The notes beneath the pieces are model-generated. The model was not told the origin of the DNA, made no database searches, and saw nothing but the letters and a program-made list of their open reading frames with translations. A stretch of 64,000 bases of DNA, taken from the NCBI GenBank assembly GCA_037783415.1, contig JAZGTN010000058.1, positions 8,654,001-8,718,000 of the forward strand, in the 5' to 3' direction. How positions within the stretch are numbered: the first letter of the stretch is position 1; every line of letters begins with the position of its first letter. This DNA is from Leptasterias polaris (lineage: Eukaryota > Echinodermata > Asteroidea > Forcipulatida > Asteriidae). Shown here piece after piece: positions 11,206-25,500 of the stretch. The translations under genes and the position numbers were made by a program.

Positions 11206-14200
11206 GTAAGTGATATGACCTCATGACAGTTTCTATCCGATCACTCACTCACTCGGTCGCCCACAGGCGGGCTCGAGTATGGCTTTTCCAAGTAAGTCGG
11301 TCTTGCATGAGGGAGGCCAGTTCGACTGTTGATTCTACACCGGTATCCTTTTGCAGCACCCCGGTGTAAGACATTTTTGATCTTCCTCGTCTCCTGTGTC
11401 CGTGAGTTGGTTTCCAGAGAATGACTTTGTGTGCCTCCAACTCCGGGTGCCTGTAACAGTGGCCTGCTAACTGCATCCGACGGGCTGCGATTTTGTCTCC
11501 GACCCTAGGGAGGTCGCCATATAGGTCGGCATTTGTTACTATCCGATAGTTTAACTCTTTCATAAACCAATGATCTGCTTCCCTGCCCTTACAAAAAAGT
11601 TCTATAGAATTCTATAAAAAAAAATCTATAGAATTTCTATAGGCAATTCTATAGAAATGTTTTATAGAGATTCTTTAGAAAAGTGGGCCACTTTTCTATA
11701 CGAATTCTATAGAAATCTATAACGGACCTCTATAGAATCTCTATAAAACATTCTATAGAATGGCCTATAGAAATTCTATAGACCATTTTTATAGAATTCT
11801 ATATACTTTTTTTTATAGAATGATATACTTTTTTTAATAGAATTCTATAGAACTTTCTATAAACAATTTAATAGAATTCTATAGAAATTTAATCTCTTTT
11901 CTATAAAACCTGGAATAGGATTCTATAGAAAATTTGATGTTTCTATAAACCATTTAATAGAATTCTATAGAAATTAGGTCGCTTTTCTATAAACCATTTA
12001 ATAGAATTCTATAGAAATTAGGTCGCTTTTCTATAAACCATTTAATAGAATTCTATAGAAATTTGGCATCTTTTCTATAAAACCTGCAATAGAATTCTAT
12101 AGAAATCTGGCTTTTTCTATAAACCATTTTTAATAAAATTCTATAGAAATTATTTGGCATCTTTTCTATGAAATATCAATAAAATTCTTTAGAAATCTCG
12201 CTTTTTCTATAAACCATTTGATAGAATTCTATAGAAATTTGGCATCCTTTTTTATAAAATATGCAATAAAATTCCATAGAAATCTGGCAAATTTGCTATA
12301 CACCATATTCATTAGAAAATGTGCCTATTTTCTATAAAACGTTCAATATAAAAGTAATTCTTGAGAAATCCTTGTTTTTTAATTATATATGAAAGTCTTT
12401 ATTTCAAATGACGATGTTAAGGAAAACAAAATGTTGCTTTCTTGTTTACTACCTACTTCTTAATTTATTCTCAGCGTTGGGTGTATACGACCTAAAATGA
12501 CATGGCAATACAAAATGTAATCGTATCATACATAATATCATTACAGTTCAAACATTTGGAAACATCGGTAATTTAAGAATTTTAAAGGTAGGTTATACGT
12601 CTTTGGTAATTTCTCCACAAAGTCTCAACGTCCGTGATGTCCAAAAGTCGAGCAGGCCTCTTGATCATACGGTGTCCAACACCAAGGGACGTGCTTGGTC
12701 CTGCCTCATCATCGTCGTTGGCATCGTTGTTTGCCACCAAGTTCTGTCGTTGTTTTTCCAGGTCACGTTGTTTTCCTTGAATGCATGGGGAAAAAAATCA
12801 ATAAATAAAAACAGGCCCCTAAAACTAACAAGAAAGCAGTTGCAGTTCTTTTTTGCACAAGCATGACAAGAAACATCTCACTTTTTGGGCGCTGCAGTAC
12901 TACACCAGTGCCAGTAGGCCTATAGTACTACTCGACTTTTTAGATCGTAGGGGCCCAACGCCTGGTCACCTAATTTAGGCAGTAGGGCGGGGTCTACTAT
13001 TAGTATTACTAATTACCGACAACTCGCGACAACCCACGACAACTCGTTCAAAATGCACTAAAAATAAAATCCTAAAACAAAAGGAAAAGTATATTTGATA
13101 TATCTCATACAATCATCTTCTGGGAAAGAATTTTGAAGAGTATACCTACACTTTTTTTTTTTTGGGGGGGGGGGGTTCTGACACTATGAAAACCTCCTCC
13201 GTTAAAATATAACTATTACCGTTGTTTCACTTTTAGAAAAATTCATGTCCAATCGCCTCCGTTAATTTAACAGCTTGCCCTCCGTTAAATTGCTCACTGG
13301 GTGTTTTAACGCTCAGCTTCTGTGTTTTAACGGAGCCGTTCCCCTGCCCAGGTTTCTTTTGTTATACACATTGTTCAGACCAACAATAGCACTTTTAGAA
13401 GTCGTGGATTCAACGGAGCGCTCCAGAGCTAACGGTCTCCAAACAGCTGAAGGGATTATGATTTAATAGGTTGCTCGCACTATGGTTGTTAGTGGAAAGA
13501 ATTGTTCCTTATTTAGATTATCAGATTACGGCCATGATTGACAGCAGGTGTGCAGCAGATAAATTGAAAACCAATAGTGTACGGGTAAATGCACAGTAAT
13601 GTGCCAATTCACTATAGTGGAAGATTAGAACACAGTTTCCTGTTCATGAAATGAGTAAATCTGGAATTGGATTTCTTATATGTATTTTTTTTATAGTGAA
13701 ACTGAAAGGAGACTGGTAAAACTAGTAAACGTTTGTGTTTTTGTGACTTTTACATGTACACTTTTTAATTGTTTCGTACCAAACCAAACTTCACTTCATT
13801 GTAAGTGTGGGTGAAACTTCAGGTCATTCAGTTGTGTCGCAAAGGTTACGACCATTCCACATCTATGGGAACCTAGCTCCTTCCCGGCCCCGGCCTGATC
13901 GGCGCGGGGCCGCCCCGTGTGGGGTTCGAGCAGGCACTTGAAATGTCCATCCCCTATTGAACTTTGATTTAAAAAGAAAAATGATGTCCCTTTTATTCCT
14001 AAAGCCGAATGGCAAGGGCAAGATGATATGACGAAAATATTAGTTTGTTTTCAACTTGCAGTGAAAACTACCGAGCGGAACCAGCGAGGGATCCAAATAA
14101 TAATAATAATAATAACAGGCATTTATATTGCGCTTTTCCAAAGCATGATCAAAGCGCTCAGTATTTTTCTTGCAAGGTATGTGGAGTTATGATTTGAAAC

Positions 14201-16028
14201 CATGAGACCTGTGACTTTACATAGCACCATGTAACGGTTTACAAGGTGCTGTGGCGCAATCTGCAGCCGATCAAACCAGGAACACCGGGGCGGACCCCTT
14301 CTCTTTGCGATAAGTGCACTGGGTTCTTTTACGTGCATTACACAACACACGGGACCAACGGCTCACTAAGTTAACTGGTTCCGCCCTAACAAAGCATTGT
14401 GATTACCGAGTACCAGGGATTAATTTGTTTAAATGAACTTATGTGAGCACTGGTGTAGCTGGTACCCGCGCTTAAGCATTAGCTGCATCATGGTTGCATG
14501 ACCATTGAATCGATGCAACGAAACGTTCTTTTATTATTTAGTTTTCTTTCTTTTTTGATGGTTTAAAAAAAAATTCTAACAAATGTTAGCATTGTTGAAG
14601 TGAAAAACTTCCTACTTTAATCAAAGCACAGACCAGTGGGCAATATGTTTTTCTGCAGCTCGAAGTTACAACATATACCTAAATGGTGATTTATTTATTT
14701 GAAACGATAATGGAATCCTTAAAATAAAAATTAATAAAGAAGTTGAATTTAGCCCCTCCCGACTACTTCTGTCATTAATTTTTTTAATTATATACCAAAC
14801 ATACTTGGCACACTTATGCCTGGGTTGATGGTGTCATCGGGATCTATGATCTAGCTAATTCACGAAAATTAGGTGTTCTGAATTACGGTAATTGGAAGTT
14901 ATTTGATATACTGAAAGTTTAATAAAAACATAAAAACACAAAACCATTAAATATAGCTTTATAACATATTTTATTGGAACATCCAGTTTGAACAGGAAGC
15001 GAGGTCACTTGATACATGTACGGCAAAATCGATTTTACCCTGCACAATTTGCTCCCTGGAATATAAAAAAAGTAAATAAAAAAGCAAAAAACCTACAGCA
15101 CTTAATACACAAATCCAAAATGGCCGCCAATCAGGATCGGGCTCAGTATTTTCCAAGGTTGCTGCCCTATTTTTATGAAACTTGCCACAAATGTTAATTT
15201 CACAAAGTTTTACATGATGACCAAAAAAATCACAAATTTTGCCATAAGAGGGTATTTTGAGTAGTTTTGGGTCAAAATCGTATTTTCCCCCAATTTCAAT
15301 ATTTTGTTGTCCAAATGCTGTACAGCTTTGCAAACTTTTCTTTGCCTGTAATGTTGGAAAATAGCACATTCCATTGAAAAAAAAATTGATATACAGTTTG
15401 AACCCCTAAATACAGGCTAAAAACTGGTGGCTAGAAAAGAAGAAAAAAAAGCGGAGCCTGGACTTTTACAAAAACTTGGTGTTTGGTCTCCTGCTTCGTC
15501 TCCCACCCTCTGCCGCAAAAGCCTTGGTCGCCACGGGCACTCCAACTTCGTATCCCTTCCAGCCTCGTTTCCTGCAAAGTACAAACATAATGCAATATAG
15601 ATTTTATGTAATTGATGTTAATTGTGATGATTGTGTCTAAAGGATTTGTGTACATAGCTCCATCACAGTTACAGCCGTTTCCGACCGTGGTTTGCTATTG
15701 TAAAACCATAGTGTTATTTAATTAGCTATAGTATTGGTCACTGTTCACGGATTCTTCTCAACTACACGAAGTGCAAACAACAAAAGTTCATTCCGAGAAA
15801 ATCACTTTTGAAGTTACACACTTTTAAAACTTGTGAAGGTAGCTAGGATGTCGAGTGTTTTGCTGGACTACATTTGATCGGCTGCAGATTGCGCCACAGC
15901 ACCTTGTAAACCGTTACATGGTGCTATGTCAAGCAAGGAACAGGTCTCATGGTTTCAAATCATAACTCCACATCAGGAAAAATACTGAGCGCTTTGATCA
16001 TGCTTTGGAAAAGCGCAATATAAATGCC

Positions 16029-16062
<34 letters not shown>

Positions 16063-19000
16063 TCGTAAGAACTTTGGCCCACAGCTATAGTCGTCTGTGT
16101 TCATGACTACAACTGCGGACCCCTTGTCAGCACGTTTAATCACAATGTTGGGTGATTGGCGAAGTTGTGTTAAGGCAACCCCTTGTCAGCACGTTTAATC
16201 GTATATTATGTATGTATGGCATGATTATGATTTTAGTTAGCACATGTACTAGTAGAAACTGCAAATTCATTGCTCTACATCTTACCTTGTTTCCCTCTCA
16301 ATTTGAACGGGAGTCGCTGACCGGACGGGTATAATTGGTGGCTGGGCGGGAGTCGCTGGCCGTCCGGGAATTGGCTGGGCGGGAGTCGCTGGCTGGGCGG
16401 GAATTGGAGGGTGGGCGGGAATTAGAGGGTGGGCGGGAGTCGCTGGCCGTACGGGAATTGGCTGGGCGGGAGTCGCTGGCTGGGCGGGAATTGGAGGGTG
16501 GGCGGGAGTCGCTGGCCGGACGGGAATTGGAGGCTGGACGGGAGTCGCTGGCTGGGCGGGAATTGGAGGGTGGGCGGTTGTCGCTGGCCGTACGGGAATT
16601 GGCTGGGCGGGAGTCGCTGGCTGGGCGGGAATTGGAGGGTGGGCGGGAGTCGCTGGCCGGACGGGAATTGGAGGCTGGACGGGAGTCGCTGGCTGGGCCG
16701 TAGGTTGTGACCGGGCGGGAGTTTGTGGCTGGACTACATTTGCTCGCTGTGCCAAAAATGGAGTTGCTGGCCGGACATTCTCGAGTCTGCGTCTGCAATA
16801 ACAAAATCATAATCTTAAATTGGCTTTAAATTACTGGATCCAAGTGGAACCCGTTAAACTGCTATGCAAGGTGTGATGTCGCAATACAGATCACTATGGC
16901 AAACAACTCGTCTTATTAAACTTGAGATGAATTTTAGTGCTTTGTGCTTGCTCTATGCTCTATGGTGAAATCAACTCCAGGGACAATTAACAGTATATAA
17001 AGACCGGCAAAATATCCAAATTTGTTGTTGTTGAAACTCAAGTGATTATGTATTTTGCAGTACAAAATGTATTCACCAGGGTTAGCCATTAATTTAAGAC
17101 TAAGCTAAACAAGAGATATAAATCTTTAGTAGAGATTTGTTTTAATATCTTTGGCAACAGAAATTATTGCAAGAAAGGTTAAGTTATGGAAAATGTATAA
17201 TTTGTCAAAATTGCAAAAGACAAAAAGAAAGAAACAAATCAAACAAGCAACTTGTACATGTATGTATCATTGGCATGTCTTAAGATTTCCACTCTGGACA
17301 CTCTGGATTTTGCGGGACTATTTTATCATAACTACCAAACTGTTAATTATGCTATCTACTTCTTTGGCACAACACTTTTATTTAAGTTGGTTAGCCCTGC
17401 ACAAATAGTTGTAATGTCATCAAGCATGTCAACCTGTGTGATAGGGATGGTGGTTTGTAAAATTTTGAAAACTTCCATCCGTCCAATTACCCTCTCAACA
17501 TGAATACGAACTCTGGAGAGCTGCCTAGATGTATCAACTTCTTTTTTAGAAAGTAGTTTTTTGCCTTTTGTAAATGCAGGAATTCGTAACCTAGCTCCCA
17601 CCATGGCGAGTTCTTCTTTAATATGAAATCCTCGGTCTGCCAATACTTCATCTCCACGGTCAAGTTTTTCAAGAAAACCCGATGAGGCTACTATCTCTTT
17701 ATCCGAAACCCGGCCACCCCATCCCTTTGATAACAAACTAATAGCCCCACTTGGTGTTATAGCAACAAATGATTGATAAGTGTTGTTATGTTTATAATTT
17801 GACCATGTTTGACTTCGTGCAGTAAGATTTGTGGCCCTCTCAATAAAGATTTCAGTACAATCAATGATTGCAACACACCGTTTGAATTTTTTCCTGAAAC
17901 ATAGTGGAATGTGTTGACGAACTGCGATTCTGCTTGGGGGAAAATCTGTTAACAACAAATTATGGTTTTCGTCTCCCCGAGACGTTGTACTCATAAATTT
18001 CCAAAATAACATCTCAGGCACTTAAATATCTCAAGGGAACCATGTTACCATCTCACTATAAGTAATTTGCAACTTTGAACATAGGCCTGCGCTTTTCGAT
18101 CTGACCAAAAATATAATTAAAAATGTCATTTTTATGTATTACTGAATTTGTTTGGTTAGCACAGCAGACTGTTCATAGGCAACCAAACCGAAAAATCTGC
18201 GTTTGTGGCAGGTCCAGACGGTCACTGTATGCCTTTCCGCAATGTTGACATGAAATTATTTGTAACTTTCTTACCTGGCTTTATTTATGTAGCTTCTTCT
18301 ATTGTTTACTGTCTCGCCGATGTCATACCGTACACGTTCGCGGTTTTCAAAAGTGTCTTTAATGCAGCACGACTCCAGCACCAATGCTATCGATTTGTTG
18401 ACGGTTGGCTGTCGACGATACGAAAGTCCATTTATAGTAATGGAATCTCGGACGGCTCTCTGAAATTAAAACAAACATTTTGTCTTTATATGACTTCACT
18501 GCTTAAAATAACTGAGTTCAGCTTCAAAATAGAAATTTTCTACCCATGCCAAGTTATGGCGTGTCATGTAACGTTATGTTTTTTCAAAGCAAGAATGAAA
18601 TTGAACGTATCATCAGAGGAAGATACAAGAACAAACGATTAGAGTACTTTATCAAATGGAAAGGTTTCCCTAGTTCAAAGAATACATGGGAACCAGATAC
18701 GAATTTGAATGCAGAAGCCAAAGGTTACCTTACCAAAAATCATCTTAAGAATTCTGGTAAAATTTGAGTGTGCAACACTGTTTCGACATTTTGCTTGAAA
18801 GCACGATTTACTTGATTTTAATGTAAAATGACGATTATGATGATTTATGGTGGTTTCGATGTAAAATGTTTAAACATATGTTGGGAAGCCATTTACACTG
18901 TTTAATTTTGGTTTATGAAAACTAAATGTATGTAAATTTAATTTATGAAACAACTAAAATTGTATAAGTATAGTTTTATTCATGCCGTTCGAGGAAACAT

Positions 19001-19517
19001 CCAGCGCTGTCAGTGGACGATAAATAAAGCACAGTGCTTGCTGATAAATTCTCACAGCGTATGTTTGCCGCCGCTTCCATACGAAAAGCATTAGAACAAA
19101 CTGCGGAGCCAGACTCCGTAGAGTGTGTGCTGTACAATGTGCACTAGCTGTGTGTAGACTTTATTATTCGCTTTTGTACATTTATGACCTCGACCCAGAC
19201 TTCATCCTTCATGCATGTGTAATTATCTAACTTACCAGCAATAGCCGGATTTTTCTATTTTAGCATCAGCATTTTGAGTTAAAAACAGAAAGGTCTTTCA
19301 CCGTCTTTGCTTTTTAACGTGGCTTATTGTTTTGAACGTTCTGTGGACTATTAAAAACATAACAATTAATTGTTTTTTAGAAATCCGTTTCTTTTTGGAC
19401 TAATTGCCCGGACTGCCGTATTTTGGAACGGAAAATCCGTGCTGGTTGGCAGCTCTGAATTCCAGTTGCGTATCGTGGGGGGGGGGGGGGGGGGGGGGGG
19501 GTGGAAATGAAAATTAT

Positions 19518-19548
<31 letters not shown>

Positions 19549-22500
19549 CAGGCATTTATATTGCGCTTTTCCAAAGCATGATCAAAGCGCATAACAAAAG
19601 AAATGGAAAAACTAAAACAGGCAAGAACGTAACAAAACATAACATAAAAAACAAAACTACACATTAGGAAACAGATAAGTCTTAAGTTTACTCTTAAATA
19701 TACGGTATTCTAAAAGACCTACCTGGTAGGCTCGTCGTTGTGGAGTCATGGGGCTCCCTTTCTTTGTCGGTGATGGCAAACGATAAAAAATTTTCTGGTT
19801 AGCTGGTGTCTGCGGATGAGGTTCGTTCGCTATAAAACTGGTAGTATTTGGCCTCTGAGTGTCGTACAAAACGTTGAACGCGCTCCTGAAGACACCAACC
19901 AATTGATCTATTGGGGCACCGCCGAGATGATCCATGTTTGATTCGCTTTTCCACAAATGCAGTTACTCCGATGTTAGCTTTACGAAAGCCAGTGTTTGAG
20001 TGATTTAAGCGTCAGATATGACTACTTTTTAAAACATCAAGAGCCGTGAATCACTTGTGTGTGATTGGTCAAAACGTCGTCTGATTTTGTCGCGTTGCGG
20101 CGGAGAGCAATAACGCTTTGTGTTGTCATTCAGCATTGTTGTGTGACTCTGCTGCTGTTGAAGCGCCCCAGCTAGTGCTGCATGCACTGTATTTAACTCC
20201 GCTTTCGAACCGTCCTCTTTGTTTAACCATAGAGCAAGGACCAGAAGGAGTTACAACAGGATGGACTTCAAACAGACAGAGTGTGTTTCCGCGGTCATAA
20301 AACAGCTGGTTTTTACGACCGCAATTAGCGAGTGTAAACAGGCCCCGAGCGCATTTTCTGCCGCGCCACGTCATCAAATTACCCAGCATGCATTGCGCGA
20401 GTTAGCGTCCCTATGAACAAGATGGCGGCTTACGGGAAAGACGACTATGTTTTCAGTTTCAAAAATATTACTAAACACTGAAATTACATAGGGGGCCTAC
20501 ACATTATACTGATTTATTACCTAATATTTCTCATTTCTTTTACAAAGGGCAAACGCATTTGTATTGTTCCATGGTTCGACCCTTGCTCATGGTAATTCCA
20601 CCAAGCAATAATGGGAATAATCACACATGAAATAGCCGTCGTAATATAGTCCATTACAACGTGCACAAAAAGCACTGCAATCAACGGCTATTTTATGTTG
20701 AGATTTCAACAATGATCTTTGTTTACCAAAAACAACTATTTCTCCACCAAACATTGACAACATACCTTATAAACGGCATCTAAAATACTAGATTTATTGT
20801 AGAAAATTCATAAAACGTCTTTAGAATGGATATTTAAGGAAACAAATATATGATAAATGTCGAATGTTCGTGGATACACTGTCTTCCCTGCTTACAATTT
20901 CTCGGTATGCTACATGTATGATTTCACTCTTCCCTTTACAAACATAATTACAATGCTCCAACTATAATATTTATAATTTCCTTACTTCCAAAATAAGGTC
21001 GAGAGAGACTGTAAAACATAAATCCCAACAACTGAACAGCATAAAACAATGAAACATTCTGACCTTGCGTGATAATTGTGTGCCCTTTAGACTGAGTTTA
21101 TACCGAAATGTGGAGCGATCTGGATTGAAATGGGATACCTTTTTTCAAAAACTTCCCCAGCTGGCAACTCTATGTCCACACTCTAAAGTTGTAACCTATT
21201 GTTAATTGCTAAGTCCATGCTCGCACTTGTTAGTTAATCTGTTAACAATGGCAGGTTCATCTTGTTTGTGCGACAATGAAATGACTCAACTGACTGGGGT
21301 GTGAGGGCAAACGCCGTCTCAGCTTTTGTTTTGTTTTGAGTGCCATCATTCGCCGTTTCCACACGATATCCATGTACATCGTTCGTTCGTTCGTTCGTTC
21401 GTTCGATCGTTCTTTATCATGGATACCAAAATTGTCTGCAAATGTCCAAAATGTTCCATTCTCGGAGGAAAGTTGGTTAGTCAGAAAACAGCATCAACAC
21501 ATATGAACACTGCAAAGAAATGTATGCAGGCAAAAGAGGAACTTGACCGGAGGAACAAAAGTGAGGAAGTTGATGCGACAACAACTGCAATGACAGATCA
21601 GTTTGATCACATTGATGAATCGAAGACCAAACCACTGTACAGCGGAAGCACATTAAACACATTGCAGGCGGTAACGATGCTCCTGTCAGTACAAGGACTT
21701 TTCCCTGGGGTAAGATTCATTAGAACAATCTTAATTACAAAAACCGTCTTTTATAAATAAATACACAGATTGTTTCATATAATTGTTAGACAATATCTTG
21801 TATCGTATAACGTTTGGTATGTGGAAAATTAACAGTTAACTTGAATGAGGCCTTTTTAAAGGTGCAAGTTGACTATAAATAATAGTACTACAGTGCGAAT
21901 AGTCTTGTAAGTCATTGTGAGTTGCCCCGACTTCCTAGTAATAGTATCACTACTGAGTACTGGGTTTTGTACAAGAACGTATGCTGCCACCATCTTGGTT
22001 GTACTATCTTAATTGTACAAAAAGGAACCAGACTATTTAGTATTTTCCCTTCCAGCCTCGGTTTGGTTACATGGTTTAAATTGGGAGAAAATCAAGATGG
22101 CCGCACCATGGTAAATTTCTATAGTCGTTTTTCAAGTTTTGGATTATTGCATAGCCATAGGCCCTACGGCCAAGATGTAACCCAAAAAAAATAATTAATC
22201 ATTCATTTTTTTAATTTAAAAACATGTACCCCTGCCTCGCAAAGCTCACAGACAGTGCATTTATGTTCGGATTGTTATGTTCATCGTTGAATTGAACAAT
22301 TAGTAAAAGTACATTTGTTGGGAAACCTGCTTTTGAACTTCTAATCTTGAGTAGGCCCACAAATTTATAATACAAACTGCAATAACTATATTTTGTGTAT
22401 CTTTGTGTGTGCGGCTATTTCATTTTTAGGTGAGCCAAAGAGCCATGAGTGAAGTGCTGCGACTTCTTCATCATTTCATCTTGCCGGCTGGGAACACTCT

Positions 22501-25500
22501 TCCTGATTCTTTTTCGGCTGCAAAAAGAATGGTAGCTGAATTTCTCATCCCAGTGAAGACCTATGATGTATGCCCACATGACCATGTCGTGTTTGCGGCA
22601 AAACTGGCGAACAACACACACTGCCCTGACTGCATGGAGCCAAGGTATTTATGAAGTGTAAAGTGTAGATAATTGGGGATCTTGGTCACAACCCTTGTAT
22701 AGCTAACAAATAACTAATTTCTACCCGAACTACAATTGTCCCACAGCTCAAACAGTTTCCGAGTTACTTAGGTAAATTAACATGGAAAGATGGAATGCAG
22801 AGATATTAACATGGAAAGACGGAATAAGTATCGTGGAAAGACAGATTACCGAGATAGCTATCATGGAAAGACGGACTTGACCCAAATTTTCATTGGTTTT
22901 TATTAGCAGTGCATGCTTGTGTCATAGGTTTTTTTAAAGTCGTGTCCTTGTTCATTCTTTTGTAATTAAATTTGTTCCACTAATTTTGTTCCACTATTTA
23001 TTTTTCAGGTATAAAGACGGAACAACAAGTGCACATAAAGCGTTTTCGTACATCCCCTTGATACCACGTCTTCAGCGATGGTTCAGGATGCCAGCCATCG
23101 CTAACTCCCTCAAGGGACATAAGTCCACTCCACAACAAAATCCATTAACTGACATCCATATGTCACCTTCCTGGAAAACCATGTATGACAAAGGTAATTC
23201 TTGATGTTGTTATGATGAAAATAACCTCCACAAGGATGGTCGATAAAAGCATCATCGTTTAGTTTGAGTTTAAAAGCATACTGTTTATGAAGTTTAAACG
23301 AACTATTTTTCTGTGAAATATTTAGCTGTATATATGATAACGTCATCATTTTTTACCTTCTTTTAATCTTTACCGCCCCCCCCCCCCAATTCAGATGGTG
23401 ATTTTCAAGGTGACAGTCGCTGTATTGCACTTTCTGTGAGCGCTGATGGATTTGATCCATTTAACCACCAGAAAGTCCAATACAGTATGCATCCAGTCAT
23501 CCTGAAGTGCATGAACTTTGATCACAAGACCCGCGACAAGATTGGGAGGTTGATGCTTTCGTCTATCATCCCAGGTTAGTTGTTAGAATTTCATGTATTT
23601 CACGAGGGCTATTTTCAAAACGATTATTTATGCTACAACGACCATTAAACGATTTTTTCGTTCGTTCATGAACCATCAATCATCTAGACTGGCTATTCCG
23701 AGAGGGCAAAATAGTAGGCCAGAAGCGTCATTAAGGGTCATCAGGCCAGCACCGCCATTTGAAGCATGATCACAAAGAAAGGACTGATTCCATGTAATTT
23801 GACGCCAAAGTTGAAACATTAAAAACAATTCGAAAAGTAAGTTTTCAGCCTTGATTTCCGCGTCTATGACTTTAAAAAAACAATATTTAATTACAGGACC
23901 CCGTGGGCCATCGGATATGAATCCATACTTAGCACCACTTGTAGATGAACTCAACCAGTTAGCATTGGGAGTCAACTGTTTCGATGGAGCAACGAAGGAA
24001 CACTTCAAGCTTAAGGGGAGAGTTATTATGGGCGTGTTTGATAATCCAGGAAGCTCCAAGGTGTTGAAGTCTGCTGGGCCTGGGTCGCTTTCGAATGCCT
24101 GCAGGCATTGCCAAATTAAAGGTACAAACATATTACATAGGCCAGTTTTTTTCTAAGTTATTGAGTAATACATTTTTGGTGATTACTTCAACACAAATAC
24201 AAGCAAAGGTGATTACTATTAAATTAATACACAATCTTGATAAATTGCACATCTCGTTTGTTATGTATTTTGCATACGCATGTTTTGATAAATATCTTAA
24301 GCCACAAACTTGTATAACGCTTCTTGCTTTATTCAGGAGAGTACAGCAAAGAGTACAAGAAGGTCCTCTATCTTGAAAACCGCAGATACTTGCCGCAAGG
24401 TTCTGTTCTTCGCAGTGACACAAGCCGTTTCAGAGCACCAGAAAGGCGGCCTCCACACTCTCCATCATCCTTCGACCAGGCGCTTCGTGATGGGAGAGAA
24501 GTTGCACAAATGCATAAACGTGCACTGCTTGAGGTAGATGAGCGACGCCGGAAAAAGGCGAGGACAGCTGTAAACAGACTTGAAAAGTCAACGGGCAAGA
24601 AGGGGACAGAAGAGCTGGCACGACTGCCCTACTACTCCGATGTCGAAATACCAGTCGAACTGATGCACACAGTTCAAGTAAACATTTAATATTTTATTGC
24701 AATACAATTTAAAACCATGGTCATCCAAGGACAAAAACAATTCTGCTATGGCCTGTTTTTTTTATCACAGAACGGCATTTTTAGTCACATTTGGCTCCAT
24801 TCTGCGACGCGCGCACAGTTTGTAATAATGCCGAAGCGTCAAATCCGATCCCACGGGTTTCGCGCTCTCACGGCGTGGATTTTTGTTTCTTCGTATCACG
24901 TATTCGCTATGTGGCCAAGCTGCAAAGTGTGGTACGAAAAAAAAAAGGCCGGCGGTGGTTGGTCCCCTGTCGTCGTGTGCACTGAATCGAGTATGTTCAC
25001 TTGTTTAAGCGAGGCAGGGAACCAGACTAGCATGCAGAACTTCATGCCTTTCAGCAGTTCACATGTGTTTTTCATGAGTAAAACTACATGCTTTGTACTC
25101 CCTTACTACTCGCTTTCGTGTGGATTTTCCCGAGTAAAATGCCTATTGTAGAAAACATTGGGTAGTGTTATTAATTTTTCCCTTGTGCTCTCTTATATCT
25201 ACTATACAGGTAGTCATGAAGAAATTCTTTGGACTTCTGACTGGCAGAGACGACACAGCAAAAATGCGAGCAGCAGAGGCATCCCTTGGGAGACCAGTAG
25301 AAGGAACACACGGCCCCTGGACGCTGACGAAAGAGGAAAAGGCAACTGCAGACGAACGCCTTGCTCAAATCCGTGTGCCGAAGAACTTTGACTGGTCTCC
25401 AAAGAAGCTCTTTACCGCTGCTACGTTGCCATACATGAAGTGCAGTGATTGGAAAAAGGTAATGTAGAACTAGGTGGAAGTTAACCAATGTCCGGAAATG

